The notes under the pieces: model-generated
The model's input: only the letters and a program-made list of their open reading frames with translations
Told to the model about the DNA's origin: nothing
Databases searched by the model: none
Position numbers and translations under genes: made by a program
Assembly: GCA_937926205.1 (NCBI GenBank)
Contig: CALEYL010000052.1
Location: forward strand, 1 to 64,000
Direction: 5' to 3'
From: an uncultured Saprospiraceae bacterium
GTDB lineage: Bacteria > Bacteroidota > Bacteroidia > Chitinophagales > Saprospiraceae
Length of the DNA stretch: 64,000 nucleotides
Shown: one piece after another, positions 8,074-15,855 of the stretch
Numbering within the stretch: the stretch's first letter is position 1
Layout of the letters: each line of letters opens with the position of its first letter

Positions 8074-9732
8074 TTACTCAAAAAACGGCTCCAATTCTTC
8101 TTTAAAATATTGCAACGCATTGCGAACCGGCAGCGGAATCCCGCCACCCAGCGCGCAGAGCGAGCCTTTTGCCAATGTTTCCACAAGGTCGTCAAAAAGG
8201 CCTGAATTGATTTTATAAGCTTCGTGCTGGGCTTTGTGCAGCATTTCCTGCCCCCGCACCGAACCGATGCGGCAGGGGAAGCACTTCCCGCAGCTTTCAT
8301 GCGCGGTGAAGGCAAACAGGTGTTCCAGATATTTAACCATTGGATACGACTCGGGAATGCCAATGATGGAAGCATGGCCGAGCAAAAACCCGTTTTGTGC
8401 AAAGGATTCGAAGTCTACGGTCAGGTCCGGTATTTTGTGCATGGGCACGAGGCCGCCCAGCGGACCGCCGATGTGCAGCGCTTTGACCTTCTGCCGGAAG
8501 CCACCGCCGAGGGTTTCGACCACCTGTGCCAGCGGCGTACCCATGTCCACTTCGTACAACCCCGGTCGGTTAAAAGACCCGTCGAGCGAGAGTAGTTTGG
8601 TGCCGCTGGAGCGGGAGGTTCCGATTTTGGCGAAAGCCTCGCCGCCGTTGATCAGGATATAATACAAATTGGCTAAGGTTTCCACATTGTTCACCACTGT
8701 AGGCTTGCCAAACAAACCTTCCTGCGCCGGGTAGGGCGGGCGAACGCGAACTTCGGGGCGTTTGCCTTCGATAGATTGCAACAAAGCCGTTTCTTCTCCG
8801 CAGATGTAGGCGCCCTGCGCTTTGATGAGTTTAAAATGAAAGCTGAAATTGCTGCCCAGCAGGTAGTCGCCATTCAGCCCGGCTTTGGTCAGCGCATCGA
8901 TCGCCTCCTGTATGATGGCGATGGATTCCGGGTATTCGGCGCGGATGTAGATTACCCCGCGTTCAGCACCGGCAGCGTATCCGGCAATGAGCATCCCCAA
9001 CAGCACGGCATAGGGCTGGTGTTCCATCAGGTAGCGGTCAGAAAATGCGCCGGGGTCGCCTTCATCGGCATTGCAAACGATAAAGCGGGGCTCTCCGGGA
9101 GCTTTGCGGCACGCATCCAATTTGAAGGCCATCGGAAAACCGGCGCCACCCCGACCCCGCAAGCCGGAGGCTTTGAGCGTTGCCAGCAGGGCTTCCGGCT
9201 CCGCTTGCAGCATATCTGCCAGTGTCTTTTTGCATTCGGATAAATCCGGGAAAGGCGCCGTCAGGATGGGCGTTCCCAGAGCGCCAATATGGTAAGCATC
9301 CATGCCGTCGTGTTGCGTTCCCTGAAGGATGGCAGCGATGTCGCCGGATGGTTTTGCTGAATAATTCTGGCTGTTGTAGTGAAAAGCGCTGTTTTCGTGG
9401 CAGCGCCCCAGGCAACACATTTCGCCGATCTCTCCCGGTTGAAAATGCTGCTGCAGCGTGTCGCGCAGGGCATCCTGAGTGCCGGCAAGCATGCAGGCGC
9501 TGCCGTTGCAGACGTATACTTTTTTGCCCTGGTTTTCCGGGCGGGTAAAGTCGTAGAAAGTGGCGGCGCCGTAAACGTTGGCCGTACCGATCAGGAACTC
9601 ATCCGCTATTTTCTGCAAAGCTTCCTTGTTGCCAACGCCGGATTCATCCGCCAGATTGGCGATTCTTTCAAAAAGGTTGTTGGTCAGCCCTTTGCCCTTT
9701 CTGCCGGCTAATGCGGTGAGGTTTTTAGACAT
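8074..9732 (-). CDS. Formate dehydrogenase beta subunit, NuoE-NuoF fusion
   Basis: A 552-residue diaphorase subunit passing electrons from formate dehydrogenase to NAD+. Residues 1-125 are a NuoE-like thioredoxin-fold domain with 2Fe-2S ligands C75, C80, C107 (or C106) and C111. Residues about 150-552 are NuoF-like: the glycine-rich FMN site LRGRGGAGFP at 191-200, the NADH-binding region, and the 4Fe-4S ligands C481, C484, C487 and C526. A fused E-F subunit beside a NuoG-like alpha subunit is the layout of soluble NAD-dependent formate dehydrogenases and related hydrogenases; the catalytic gene downstream has the FdhF fold, so formate is the likely substrate. No fdhD or gamma subunit is seen nearby. 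Confidence 0.92.
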   Translation of the reverse strand: MSKNLTALAGRKGKGLTNNLFERIANLADESGVGNKEALQKIADEFLIGTANVYGAATFYDFTRPENQGKKVYVCNGSACMLAGTQDALRDTLQQHFQPGEIGEMCCLGRCHENSAFHYNSQNYSAKPSGDIAAILQGTQHDGMDAYHIGALGTPILTAPFPDLSECKKTLADMLQAEPEALLATLKASGLRGRGGAGFPMAFKLDACRKAPGEPRFIVCNADEGDPGAFSDRYLMEHQPYAVLLGMLIAGYAAGAERGVIYIRAEYPESIAIIQEAIDALTKAGLNGDYLLGSNFSFHFKLIKAQGAYICGEETALLQSIEGKRPEVRVRPPYPAQEGLFGKPTVVNNVETLANLYYILINGGEAFAKIGTSRSSGTKLLSLDGSFNRPGLYEVDMGTPLAQVVETLGGGFRQKVKALHIGGPLGGLVPMHKIPDLTVDFESFAQNGFLLGHASIIGIPESYPMVKYLEHLFAFTAHESCGKCFPCRIGSVRGQEMLHKAQHEAYKINSGLFDDLVETLAKGSLCALGGGIPLPVRNALQYFKEELEPFFE

Positions 9733-9821
9733 CCTGGTTAGGTTTTAGAAAAGTAGAGGTTAAAATTACAGCGGATCGGCGGGTTTTCCAAATTTCACTT
9801 CATAAGGCCCTTCAGCAAATA

Positions 9822-10223
9822 CTATCTTTCCACCAATTGCAACCACGCCCTGACCACCTCCTGCAAAGCGCTTGCTTTGGCCTGCACCGCTGCCATATCC
9901 GGAAAGGTTACCATTCTCCGGCCATCTTTGTAGTCTCCTTCCAGCAAGCCGGAGGTATCGGGTACTTTTGCGCCCGATGGAAAAATCATCAGGACATGTC
10001 CCCGGTGGAGGTTCATAACGGCAATATCCCGTTTGTACTCTTTGGGGTTGAAGGGCTTCATTTCTCCCGTGTAATAGAAACTTGGTGAATTCCACTTGAT
10101 CTGTTCGCCCACTTCGGGGTCTGTGCTGAGCATCAGTTGCCTGACGGCTTCAACGACTTCCGCCAGGGGCTTGTCAAGTTTTTGGATAAATTCGCTGACC
10201 GTTTCCTGATTCGATTTTGCCAT
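9822..10223 (-). CDS. DUF1801 domain protein
   Basis: A 133-residue cytoplasmic protein of the DUF1801/YdhG-like family. Diagnostic features are an N-terminal helix (SEFIQKLDKPLAEVVEAVRQL), the IKWNSPSFYY segment, and DGRRMVTFPD near the C-terminus. The fold resembles the SufE/AHA1-like helix-grip but the molecular role is unknown. It lies 89 bp downstream of the start side of the formate dehydrogenase genes and is probably unrelated to them. Confidence 0.85.
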   Translation of the reverse strand: MAKSNQETVSEFIQKLDKPLAEVVEAVRQLMLSTDPEVGEQIKWNSPSFYYTGEMKPFNPKEYKRDIAVMNLHRGHVLMIFPSGAKVPDTSGLLEGDYKDGRRMVTFPDMAAVQAKASALQEVVRAWLQLVER

Positions 10224-10300
10224 TGTCCTTATATTTTACCACATCGGCACATAGGAGCTTTTACATAGGGTACATAGCCTGTAGGAGGTAAATAGTTACC

Positions 10301-11848
10301 TTATTTTTTAAGTACCGCCTCAACCAGGTTGCCCATAATTTTATAACCGGCCGGCGTCGGGTGAACGCCGTCTGCTGCCAGTTCCGCAGGCAGGCCCATA
10401 CGGGAATCGACCATTTGAGAAAAATAATCCAGGTAAACGACCTTGTTTTTTTTGCAATAATCTTTCAGCATTGCATTGAGGCGGGGAATTTTCTGATCGG
10501 GATGCATGCCGGGCCGCCAGGGATAATCAGCCGCCGGAAGCACGGAACAAAGTACCACCTTAATGCCGTTGGCCTTCGCAATTTCAGCCATGGAACTGAG
10601 ATTCCCCAGGATGCCTTCCAGTGAAATGGGGCCTGTATTCTCCGCAATGTCATTCGTACCGGCCAGGATGACCACCGTGGCAGGCTTCAGGTCGATCACA
10701 TCCTGTCGGAAACGCACGAGCATTTGGGACGTCGTTTGTCCGCCGATGCCCCGTCCGACATAGTCTTTACCCTGAAAAAAAGACGAATCTTTCGTCACCC
10801 ATCCTTCTGTGATGGAATCGCCAAAAAATACGACCCGTTTTTTGCCTTTTGCGGGCGGCGCCAGGAGCGCGTTGGCCGCCTGATAACGGGTCAGTCCCGC
10901 CCAGTCTGTTTCGATCATTTTTTGCCAGAATTGGTGCCAGTTCCAGTTTCCTTCGAGGTTGGCTTTTTTTGCAAAATCAGGTTGCAGCAGATAGCCTTCG
11001 CGATCCAGCCAATCTTCAAATCGCTTAGGCCACAAATCGCAGGGCAGGCTTTGTTTTTTCAGGCCAAATCCGTGGCCGCCTTTGGGAAAAATGTGCATTT
11101 CAGCAGGTCGCCCGGCTTTGTGCCATTTTTTATAAAAATCCACGCAGGCGTCGGCGATCGGGTCATCGTCGGCCAACGCCATAAAACAAGGCGGCGCATC
11201 GGCGGGCACTTTTCCATCCAATACAGAGAACAGGTAACCATAAATCGGAGCGATAAAATCAGGGCGACTCTCCGCATCGTAGCTTTGCGCAACGCCTGCA
11301 ACCAGGTTCCCGCCGGCCGAAAAGCCCATCATCCCGATGCGGTTGGGGTCGATGTTGAAGGTTGCAGCTCTCTCGCGGACGTATTTCATTGCCGCCCTGC
11401 CATCGGCAATGGCCAGTTTGGCATACGGCGCCAGCAGGGAATCGGCCTTATCGTAGTTGTGTTTTGAAAAATATTCTCCAATGGCTCCGCCAAATGTTTT
11501 GGGCTCGTTCGCTACCCGGTATTTCAGCACAAAAACCGTGATTCCTAAGGAATTGAGCCAGGCTGCGATCTCCGTACCTTCCAGATCAATGGCAAGGCCG
11601 AGGTAGGCGCCGCCGGGGCAGACAACGATGGCCGTGCCATTCCATTTTTTTTCCGGCTGATAAACCGTTAAGGTTGGCCTGGACACATTGCGTATGAATA
11701 CCAATTTGTCTTCTCTGATTTCAGTGTATTCAGACAGCGTCCAGTTTTCAGAGCCGGGCGCCGTACCTTCGTAGAGCGGGATGACCTGCTGTGCGGAGGT
11801 CGCAAAGGCGTATAAGCCCAGGAAAAGTACCAGGATCCGTTTTTTCAT
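10301..11848 (-). CDS. Secreted two-domain esterase: alpha/beta hydrolase + SGNH hydrolase
   Basis: A 515-residue protein with a cleavable signal peptide (MKKRILVLFLGLYAFATSAQ). Residues about 50-300 are an alpha/beta hydrolase of the BD-FAE/acetyl-xylan-esterase type: the oxyanion region CPGGAY, nucleophile GFSAGG, and GGHGFG carrying the catalytic His. Residues about 335-515 are a GDSL/SGNH hydrolase: block I FFGDSITEGW (Ser), block II GRGIGGQTT, block III AGTNDI (Asn) and block V DGVHPTPAGY (Asp, His). Both catalytic sets look intact. Such fusions deacetylate or de-esterify plant or algal polysaccharides; the exact ester is unknown. Confidence 0.88.
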   Translation of the reverse strand: MKKRILVLFLGLYAFATSAQQVIPLYEGTAPGSENWTLSEYTEIREDKLVFIRNVSRPTLTVYQPEKKWNGTAIVVCPGGAYLGLAIDLEGTEIAAWLNSLGITVFVLKYRVANEPKTFGGAIGEYFSKHNYDKADSLLAPYAKLAIADGRAAMKYVRERAATFNIDPNRIGMMGFSAGGNLVAGVAQSYDAESRPDFIAPIYGYLFSVLDGKVPADAPPCFMALADDDPIADACVDFYKKWHKAGRPAEMHIFPKGGHGFGLKKQSLPCDLWPKRFEDWLDREGYLLQPDFAKKANLEGNWNWHQFWQKMIETDWAGLTRYQAANALLAPPAKGKKRVVFFGDSITEGWVTKDSSFFQGKDYVGRGIGGQTTSQMLVRFRQDVIDLKPATVVILAGTNDIAENTGPISLEGILGNLSSMAEIAKANGIKVVLCSVLPAADYPWRPGMHPDQKIPRLNAMLKDYCKKNKVVYLDYFSQMVDSRMGLPAELAADGVHPTPAGYKIMGNLVEAVLKK

Positions 11849-11894
11849 TGCAGGAAGGATGTAAAGGCGTTTTATAAGTTGCAGTTCCAGACAG

Positions 11895-12125
11895 CTAATT
11901 ATCCATTCTTTCCTGCTCCTCCATCGCTTTTCGAAGGCTCAAAGGCCGCATGTCTGTCCAGACTTCCTTAATGTAGTCCAGACATTCATCCTTTGTTCCG
12001 CTTTTTCCGGCATCCTTCCAGAGAAGCGGAATCTCCCGGTCGGCGCGCCAAATCGAGTATTCCCCTTCGTGGTTGATAACCACCTTGTAAACTCTATTGT
12101 CTTCTTCTCCGTCGTACCAAGTCAT
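11895..12125 (-). CDS. MbtH-like protein (orphan)
   Basis: A 76-residue protein matching the MbtH family through its length: NHEGEYSIWR corresponds to the NxExQxSxWP motif, then a P-x-x-W turn, CLDYIKEVWTDMRP corresponds to the CLxYIxxxWTDxRP hallmark, and SLRKAM closes the domain. MbtH proteins bind and activate adenylation domains of non-ribosomal peptide synthetases. There is no NRPS, siderophore or transporter gene within the window, so this is an orphan copy. It has a longer basic/acidic tail than typical members. Family call from motifs; partner unknown. Confidence 0.8.
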   Translation of the reverse strand: MTWYDGEEDNRVYKVVINHEGEYSIWRADREIPLLWKDAGKSGTKDECLDYIKEVWTDMRPLSLRKAMEEQERMDN

Positions 12126-12477
12126 AATCGTGTGTTTTAGCGTGGTGAAAAAATAACCTGGCAGATACAGCTACAGCAATAAAAAATGCGCTGTCCGTAA
12201 TCTGCAAATGGATGATCGATGAAATTTTGCGGTAATATACAACTATCTGTGCAGCCTGAAAACGATTTGCCCCTGCCAAAAATGGCATTTCTTTAGGAAA
12301 TTGTGTGGATGAAGCGCTTGTTCTGAATCCGCCTTTCATAGGGTTTGCTGATAAGAGCCATACAAAAAAACGCGCCGGGAATGCCGGCGCGTCAGGTGTG
12401 GTTGTTAACAGTCGGGAAATGATGAAGATTAGTGGGCTTTAAAGTTCAAGTTCAAGGCTTGTAAAGACAAACACGGC
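12126..12477. other. Intergenic, 352 bp
   Basis: Apart from the terminator at 12363-12392 I see nothing here. An open frame on the minus strand (12094-12339) has no protein-like character. Confidence 0.5.
12363..12392 (-). terminator. Intrinsic terminator downstream of blaR1
   Basis: A GC-rich 9-bp stem (ACGCGCCGG / CCGGCGCGT, loop of 5) followed on the minus strand by seven T. It lies about 85 bp after the blaR1-like stop codon and should end the blaI-blaR1 transcript. Confidence 0.85.
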
Positions 12478-14931
12478 TTAGTCTTCCCGTTTTCCGGATC
12501 GATTAGCGGTGCCCATAAGCTTCAGGGAAATGTATTCGTCTATGGAAAGGTCTTTGAAACCTTTGCTTTGCATGGAACGGATAAAATCCGGCGTTACACC
12601 ATGAATTTTCAGCGCGATAACTTCGTCCATATCAATGTTTTTAAAACCGAGCGGTTCGTATCCCTTAATGAATTCCGGTGTGACGTCATGAATTTTCAGG
12701 GCCATCACCTCGTCCAAATCCATATCCTTGTACCCCAGCGATTCAAAACCCTTGATGAAATCAGCGCTGATGTTGTGAATTTTCAGGCCTAATGCTTCAT
12801 CCACGTCTATGTCTTTGAAGCCAAGGGTGGCATAGCCGCGCACAAATTCAGGGGTCACATCGTGAATTTTAAAAGACATGGCGTCTTCAACGGAAATACC
12901 GGGAAAGCCGCTTTTGCTCAGGGCACTGACATATTCGGGCGTTACGCCATGGATTTTTGCACCCATCAGCTCGTCGGAATCGAGATCAGCATACCCGGCA
13001 TCTTTCCAGGCTCTGATGTAATCGGCATCAATGCCGTGGATGGAAAAATTGGTCAAATCTTCCAAAGAAATATCACCCAGGCCCAGAGCCTTGTATTTAG
13101 CCATGTCTTCCGGCTTTACATCGTGGATTTTTACGTTCAGGACATCATCTGCGTCAGGCGTTTTACCACTGGTCTGTGCTACGGACTGGATGAATTTGGC
13201 ATCCACTCCGTGGATTTTAAAGCTGAGGATTTCGTCCATGTCCAGGTCCTTATAACCGGCAGCCTGTATTTCGCGGATGTATTCCGGTGATACTTCGTGG
13301 ATTTTTGCGGCAAGCAAATCATCAAAAGAAAGTCCTTTGAACCCCATTCCACGAATGGATTTCATATATGCCGGGTCCAGGTTGTGGATTTTCATGGCCA
13401 GCATGTTTTCCAGGTTTCTTTCTTTGGAAGAAAAAGCTGCAAACTCCTTGTCATATGCTTCAACAGTTTGCTTGTCCAGGCCGTGAATGGCGGCAGCCGT
13501 CAATTCGTCCATTGAAAAGTCACTGAATTTCTTTTGTTCCAGGTAAGCCACATAATCCCGGGTAATGTTTGCAAAAAACAGGTGGATCATGGCTTCGTCT
13601 TCCGGTGATTCCAGCCCTTTTTGTTCCAAATAAGTCTTAAAGCCCGGGTCAGCAGTGAACGTAAAACGACCATAACCTTCATTCTGGTCGAATTTTCCGG
13701 TAAAGGTCATTTGACCTGCTTCCCGTTTCAGGTGAAAGTCGGCTTCCTGCCCTTTGGGCAATGCGTCAAATTCTTTGGTTTCAAAACAAGCGTTGGTAGA
13801 CCAGTCTCCGCGCTTATTGTCTTTCGCCAATTTTTTGTTGAAAACCATGCAAACCTCATCTCCTTCGATGGTACCCTGCCAGAGGCCGGAGGGGTCAAAG
13901 GCGTAACCATTCTCATTGAATAAGGAGTTGAAGCTCCTTTGTTCATTGGTATCCAGCCTGTTTTGAGATTGGACGGCATTGAAAACCATAGCGGAAAAGG
14001 CAAATAAGGGGAGGAGGAAAAGATATTTCCAACCCGAGCGGACGGATGATTTTTTTGATTGCATCATGAGGATACGTTTTTTTAAAATGGATTGATTGTA
14101 GTTGGTTGTAAGGCTGAGCGGCAGGTCAGGTACAGCCACTTTGAGCAGGTTCATCTGATAATCAGTGGCGACAACATCGGGGCCGCGCAGCATTTCCGCA
14201 TCGGTCAGGTATTCAATGTTTTGCTCTACCCAGCGGCGGTATTGCCAGGCAAAAGGGTTAAACCACTGGATGATGACCAGTAATTCAGCCAGCAGGATGT
14301 CGAAACTGTGCCCCTGGGCGATGTGAATTTTTTCGTGCCGGATGATCTGATTGTAAGTTTCCCAGTCGTATTTCTCCGGGTTGATGAAGATGCTCTTTCC
14401 AAAGGAGCAGGGCGCTTTGTCGCGGTTCCACTCTACAATCCGGATGGCGCCGTCCTTAACCGAGGGCAGCGTATACATCTGAAACAGCAAGACAAAAAGC
14501 TGAATGAAGAAATTAAGACCAAAAATCAACACCCCGCACCAATACAGGTAGCCGGCTATACGCCACGGCGTCCAGGAAGAGCGAACAACCTCAGGCTGGG
14601 CTGCCGGGCTTGTTTCAGCATTGGCGGCCGGCTCCAGCTTTTTCAAAGAAGCGGCTTCACCCGGTGTGTTTCGGGCTTCATTTTGCGAAGCTGCCGGTTC
14701 AGAGTCCTCCGTTATGGGCAATACAGGTGCCTCTGGCCTGAAAAACGAAATTTCCCCCTGCAAAGACCAGGCTTGCGGCACTTCGATCAAGGGAATGACA
14801 AAAGCGCAGACCATGCAGGCCAGCAACACCCAGCGGTTCAGGTGAAAAAAAGTCTCTTTTCCGAGCAGGAGCTTGTAAAAAACAGCGCTGGCGGCTACCA
14901 GCACAGCTACATGCAGCAGGTAAGGCATCAT
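12478..14931 (-). CDS. BlaR1/MecR1-type M56 metallopeptidase with C-terminal repeat array
   Basis: An 817-residue membrane sensor protease. N-terminal membrane segments lie at about residues 5-22, 34-50 and 125-150, then the cytoplasmic zinc site HEKIH (199-203) with a likely third ligand in NIEYLTD (E240), and another membrane segment near 305-320. M56 proteases of this type cleave the partner BlaI repressor after sensing a signal. Instead of a penicillin-binding sensor domain, the C-terminal 370 residues are about a dozen tandem units of about 29 residues with the core KIHgVTPeyI...GfkdldxDE. It overlaps the blaI-like gene by 4 bp (ATGA), so translation is coupled. The ligand is unknown. 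Confidence 0.88.
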   Translation of the reverse strand: MMPYLLHVAVLVAASAVFYKLLLGKETFFHLNRWVLLACMVCAFVIPLIEVPQAWSLQGEISFFRPEAPVLPITEDSEPAASQNEARNTPGEAASLKKLEPAANAETSPAAQPEVVRSSWTPWRIAGYLYWCGVLIFGLNFFIQLFVLLFQMYTLPSVKDGAIRIVEWNRDKAPCSFGKSIFINPEKYDWETYNQIIRHEKIHIAQGHSFDILLAELLVIIQWFNPFAWQYRRWVEQNIEYLTDAEMLRGPDVVATDYQMNLLKVAVPDLPLSLTTNYNQSILKKRILMMQSKKSSVRSGWKYLFLLPLFAFSAMVFNAVQSQNRLDTNEQRSFNSLFNENGYAFDPSGLWQGTIEGDEVCMVFNKKLAKDNKRGDWSTNACFETKEFDALPKGQEADFHLKREAGQMTFTGKFDQNEGYGRFTFTADPGFKTYLEQKGLESPEDEAMIHLFFANITRDYVAYLEQKKFSDFSMDELTAAAIHGLDKQTVEAYDKEFAAFSSKERNLENMLAMKIHNLDPAYMKSIRGMGFKGLSFDDLLAAKIHEVSPEYIREIQAAGYKDLDMDEILSFKIHGVDAKFIQSVAQTSGKTPDADDVLNVKIHDVKPEDMAKYKALGLGDISLEDLTNFSIHGIDADYIRAWKDAGYADLDSDELMGAKIHGVTPEYVSALSKSGFPGISVEDAMSFKIHDVTPEFVRGYATLGFKDIDVDEALGLKIHNISADFIKGFESLGYKDMDLDEVMALKIHDVTPEFIKGYEPLGFKNIDMDEVIALKIHGVTPDFIRSMQSKGFKDLSIDEYISLKLMGTANRSGKRED
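12511..13590 (-). repeat. Coding tandem repeat array, about 87-bp period
   Basis: About twelve in-frame units of about 29 codons within the BlaR1-like gene, each with IH followed by a (T/S/D)(P/A)(E/D)(Y/F)(I/V) segment and a GF/GY(K/P)D(L/I) turn. Units near the 3' end of the gene are most alike, while the first two or three are degenerate. Confidence 0.85.
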
Positions 14932-15290
14932 GGCTTTTTGTTTTTGATGATCTGAATGATCTGCTCTAATTCTGCTTCCGAAATTTTTTCGGATTTGGCA
15001 AAATAAGCCAGCATGTTCGGATAAGAATTGTCAAAATACTGCTTGATCAGATCGCCAACAGCCAGGCGCTGGTAGTCTTCTTTGGAAACCACAGCGTAGT
15101 ACTGGAAGGTATTCCCGAAGGCCTGGTGGGCCAGAAATCCTTTGTCTTCGAGAATGCGCACCATCGTGGCAATGGTGTTGTAGTGCGGCTTCGGGTCCGG
15201 CATTTCGGCAATGATGTCTTTGATAAAGGCTTTTTCCAAAGCCCATACAGCCTGCATGATCTGCTCTTCCCGCTTGGCTAATTTTTGCAT
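14928..15290 (-). CDS. BlaI/MecI/CopY-family transcriptional repressor
   Basis: A 120-residue winged-helix repressor. The N-terminal domain has the family signature (LAKREEQIMQAVWALEKAFIKDIIAEMP...YNTIATMVRILEDKGFL) and the C-terminal helices (FDNSYPNMLAYFAK...ISEAELEQIIQIIKNKK) form the dimer region that BlaR1 cleaves in well-studied systems. It lies upstream of and overlaps the BlaR1-type gene. Two perfect 14-bp dyads in its promoter (15319-15352) are the likely operators, implying autorepression. Confidence 0.93.
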   Translation of the reverse strand: MQKLAKREEQIMQAVWALEKAFIKDIIAEMPDPKPHYNTIATMVRILEDKGFLAHQAFGNTFQYYAVVSKEDYQRLAVGDLIKQYFDNSYPNMLAYFAKSEKISEAELEQIIQIIKNKKP

Positions 15291-15308
15291 GTCCTGATGA
15301 ATTTAGGA

Positions 15309-15352
15309 CAAAGGTATAACTAATGGATTAGTTTGTCAACTAATTTATTAGT
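15309..15352 (-). promoter_or_regulatory. blaI-blaR1 promoter with twin BlaI-type operators
   Basis: On the minus strand the -7 box TACCTTTG (15309-15316) is preceded, after 20 bp, by TTG (15337-15339) inside TTGACA, an excellent Bacteroidota promoter. Two perfect dyads share the arms ACTAAT/ATTAGT: 15319-15332 between -33 and -7, and 15339-15352 overlapping the upstream edge of -33. Their centres are 20 bp apart, about two helical turns, which suits two repressor dimers binding the same face. Confidence 0.85.
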
Positions 15353-15855
15353 ATTTCTTTTTTATGGCATGTTTTAGAACAAAATCCGGCAGGGCTCAAA
15401 AGAGGTTTTTGCTTGTGTGATAAAAAATAAAACAAAGATTATCAATGGTTTACCGATAATTGTATTCAAGCGCAAAGAAATGCCTTTGCCGGCTGTCTGC
15501 TCAGCGGCAAAAAAAAAGCGCGCCAGTCAAACATGGCGCGCACCATAAGTAGCATGGGAAATTGTCTTCAAACCTGGGTCCTGCACCGTATCGGACACAC
15601 TTCTTGCTTGCAGCACTGGTGCGGGAAAATGGCACTCAAGGTGGAGGGTAAAACATTGCCTTATGGCAATATGAGTAGCCAGTCCATACGGGGCAAATAA
15701 CATACCAGTAGGCGTTAATGCGCAGGATTAAAAAAATAAATTTATAATTAACTGTAAATGTGTGAATTAAGAAAAAGAGTAATTGGACTTATGATCGGAG
15801 GTTGCTCCATTTTCAGCAAAGAGATGCGGAAAAATTCAGGATTGTCCGGAAAAAT
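15353..15855. other. Intergenic between blaI promoter and response regulator
   Basis: About 500 bp with no convincing gene. It holds the terminator at 15509-15541 and a small dyad at 15656-15671 (ATTGCC/GGCAAT). A 58-codon minus-strand frame (15527-15703) ends inside the terminator stem and has no recognisable features. Confidence 0.5.
15509..15541 (-). terminator. Intrinsic terminator downstream of the response regulator
   Basis: An 8-bp GC stem (GCGCGCCA / TGGCGCGC, loop of 8) followed on the minus strand by nine T. It would end the transcript of the response-regulator operon about 315 bp after its stop codon, leaving a long 3' region or an independent small transcript. Confidence 0.8.

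Noticed and set aside
12511..13590. Periodic DNA repeats that could be mistaken for a CRISPR-like array
   Set aside because: The 87-bp period is 29 codons in frame within the BlaR1-like protein, the units vary as protein repeats do, and there are no cas genes.
15527..15703. A 58-codon minus-strand frame between the response regulator and blaI
   Set aside because: It ends inside a terminator stem, lacks a promoter or recognisable features, and could easily arise by chance.
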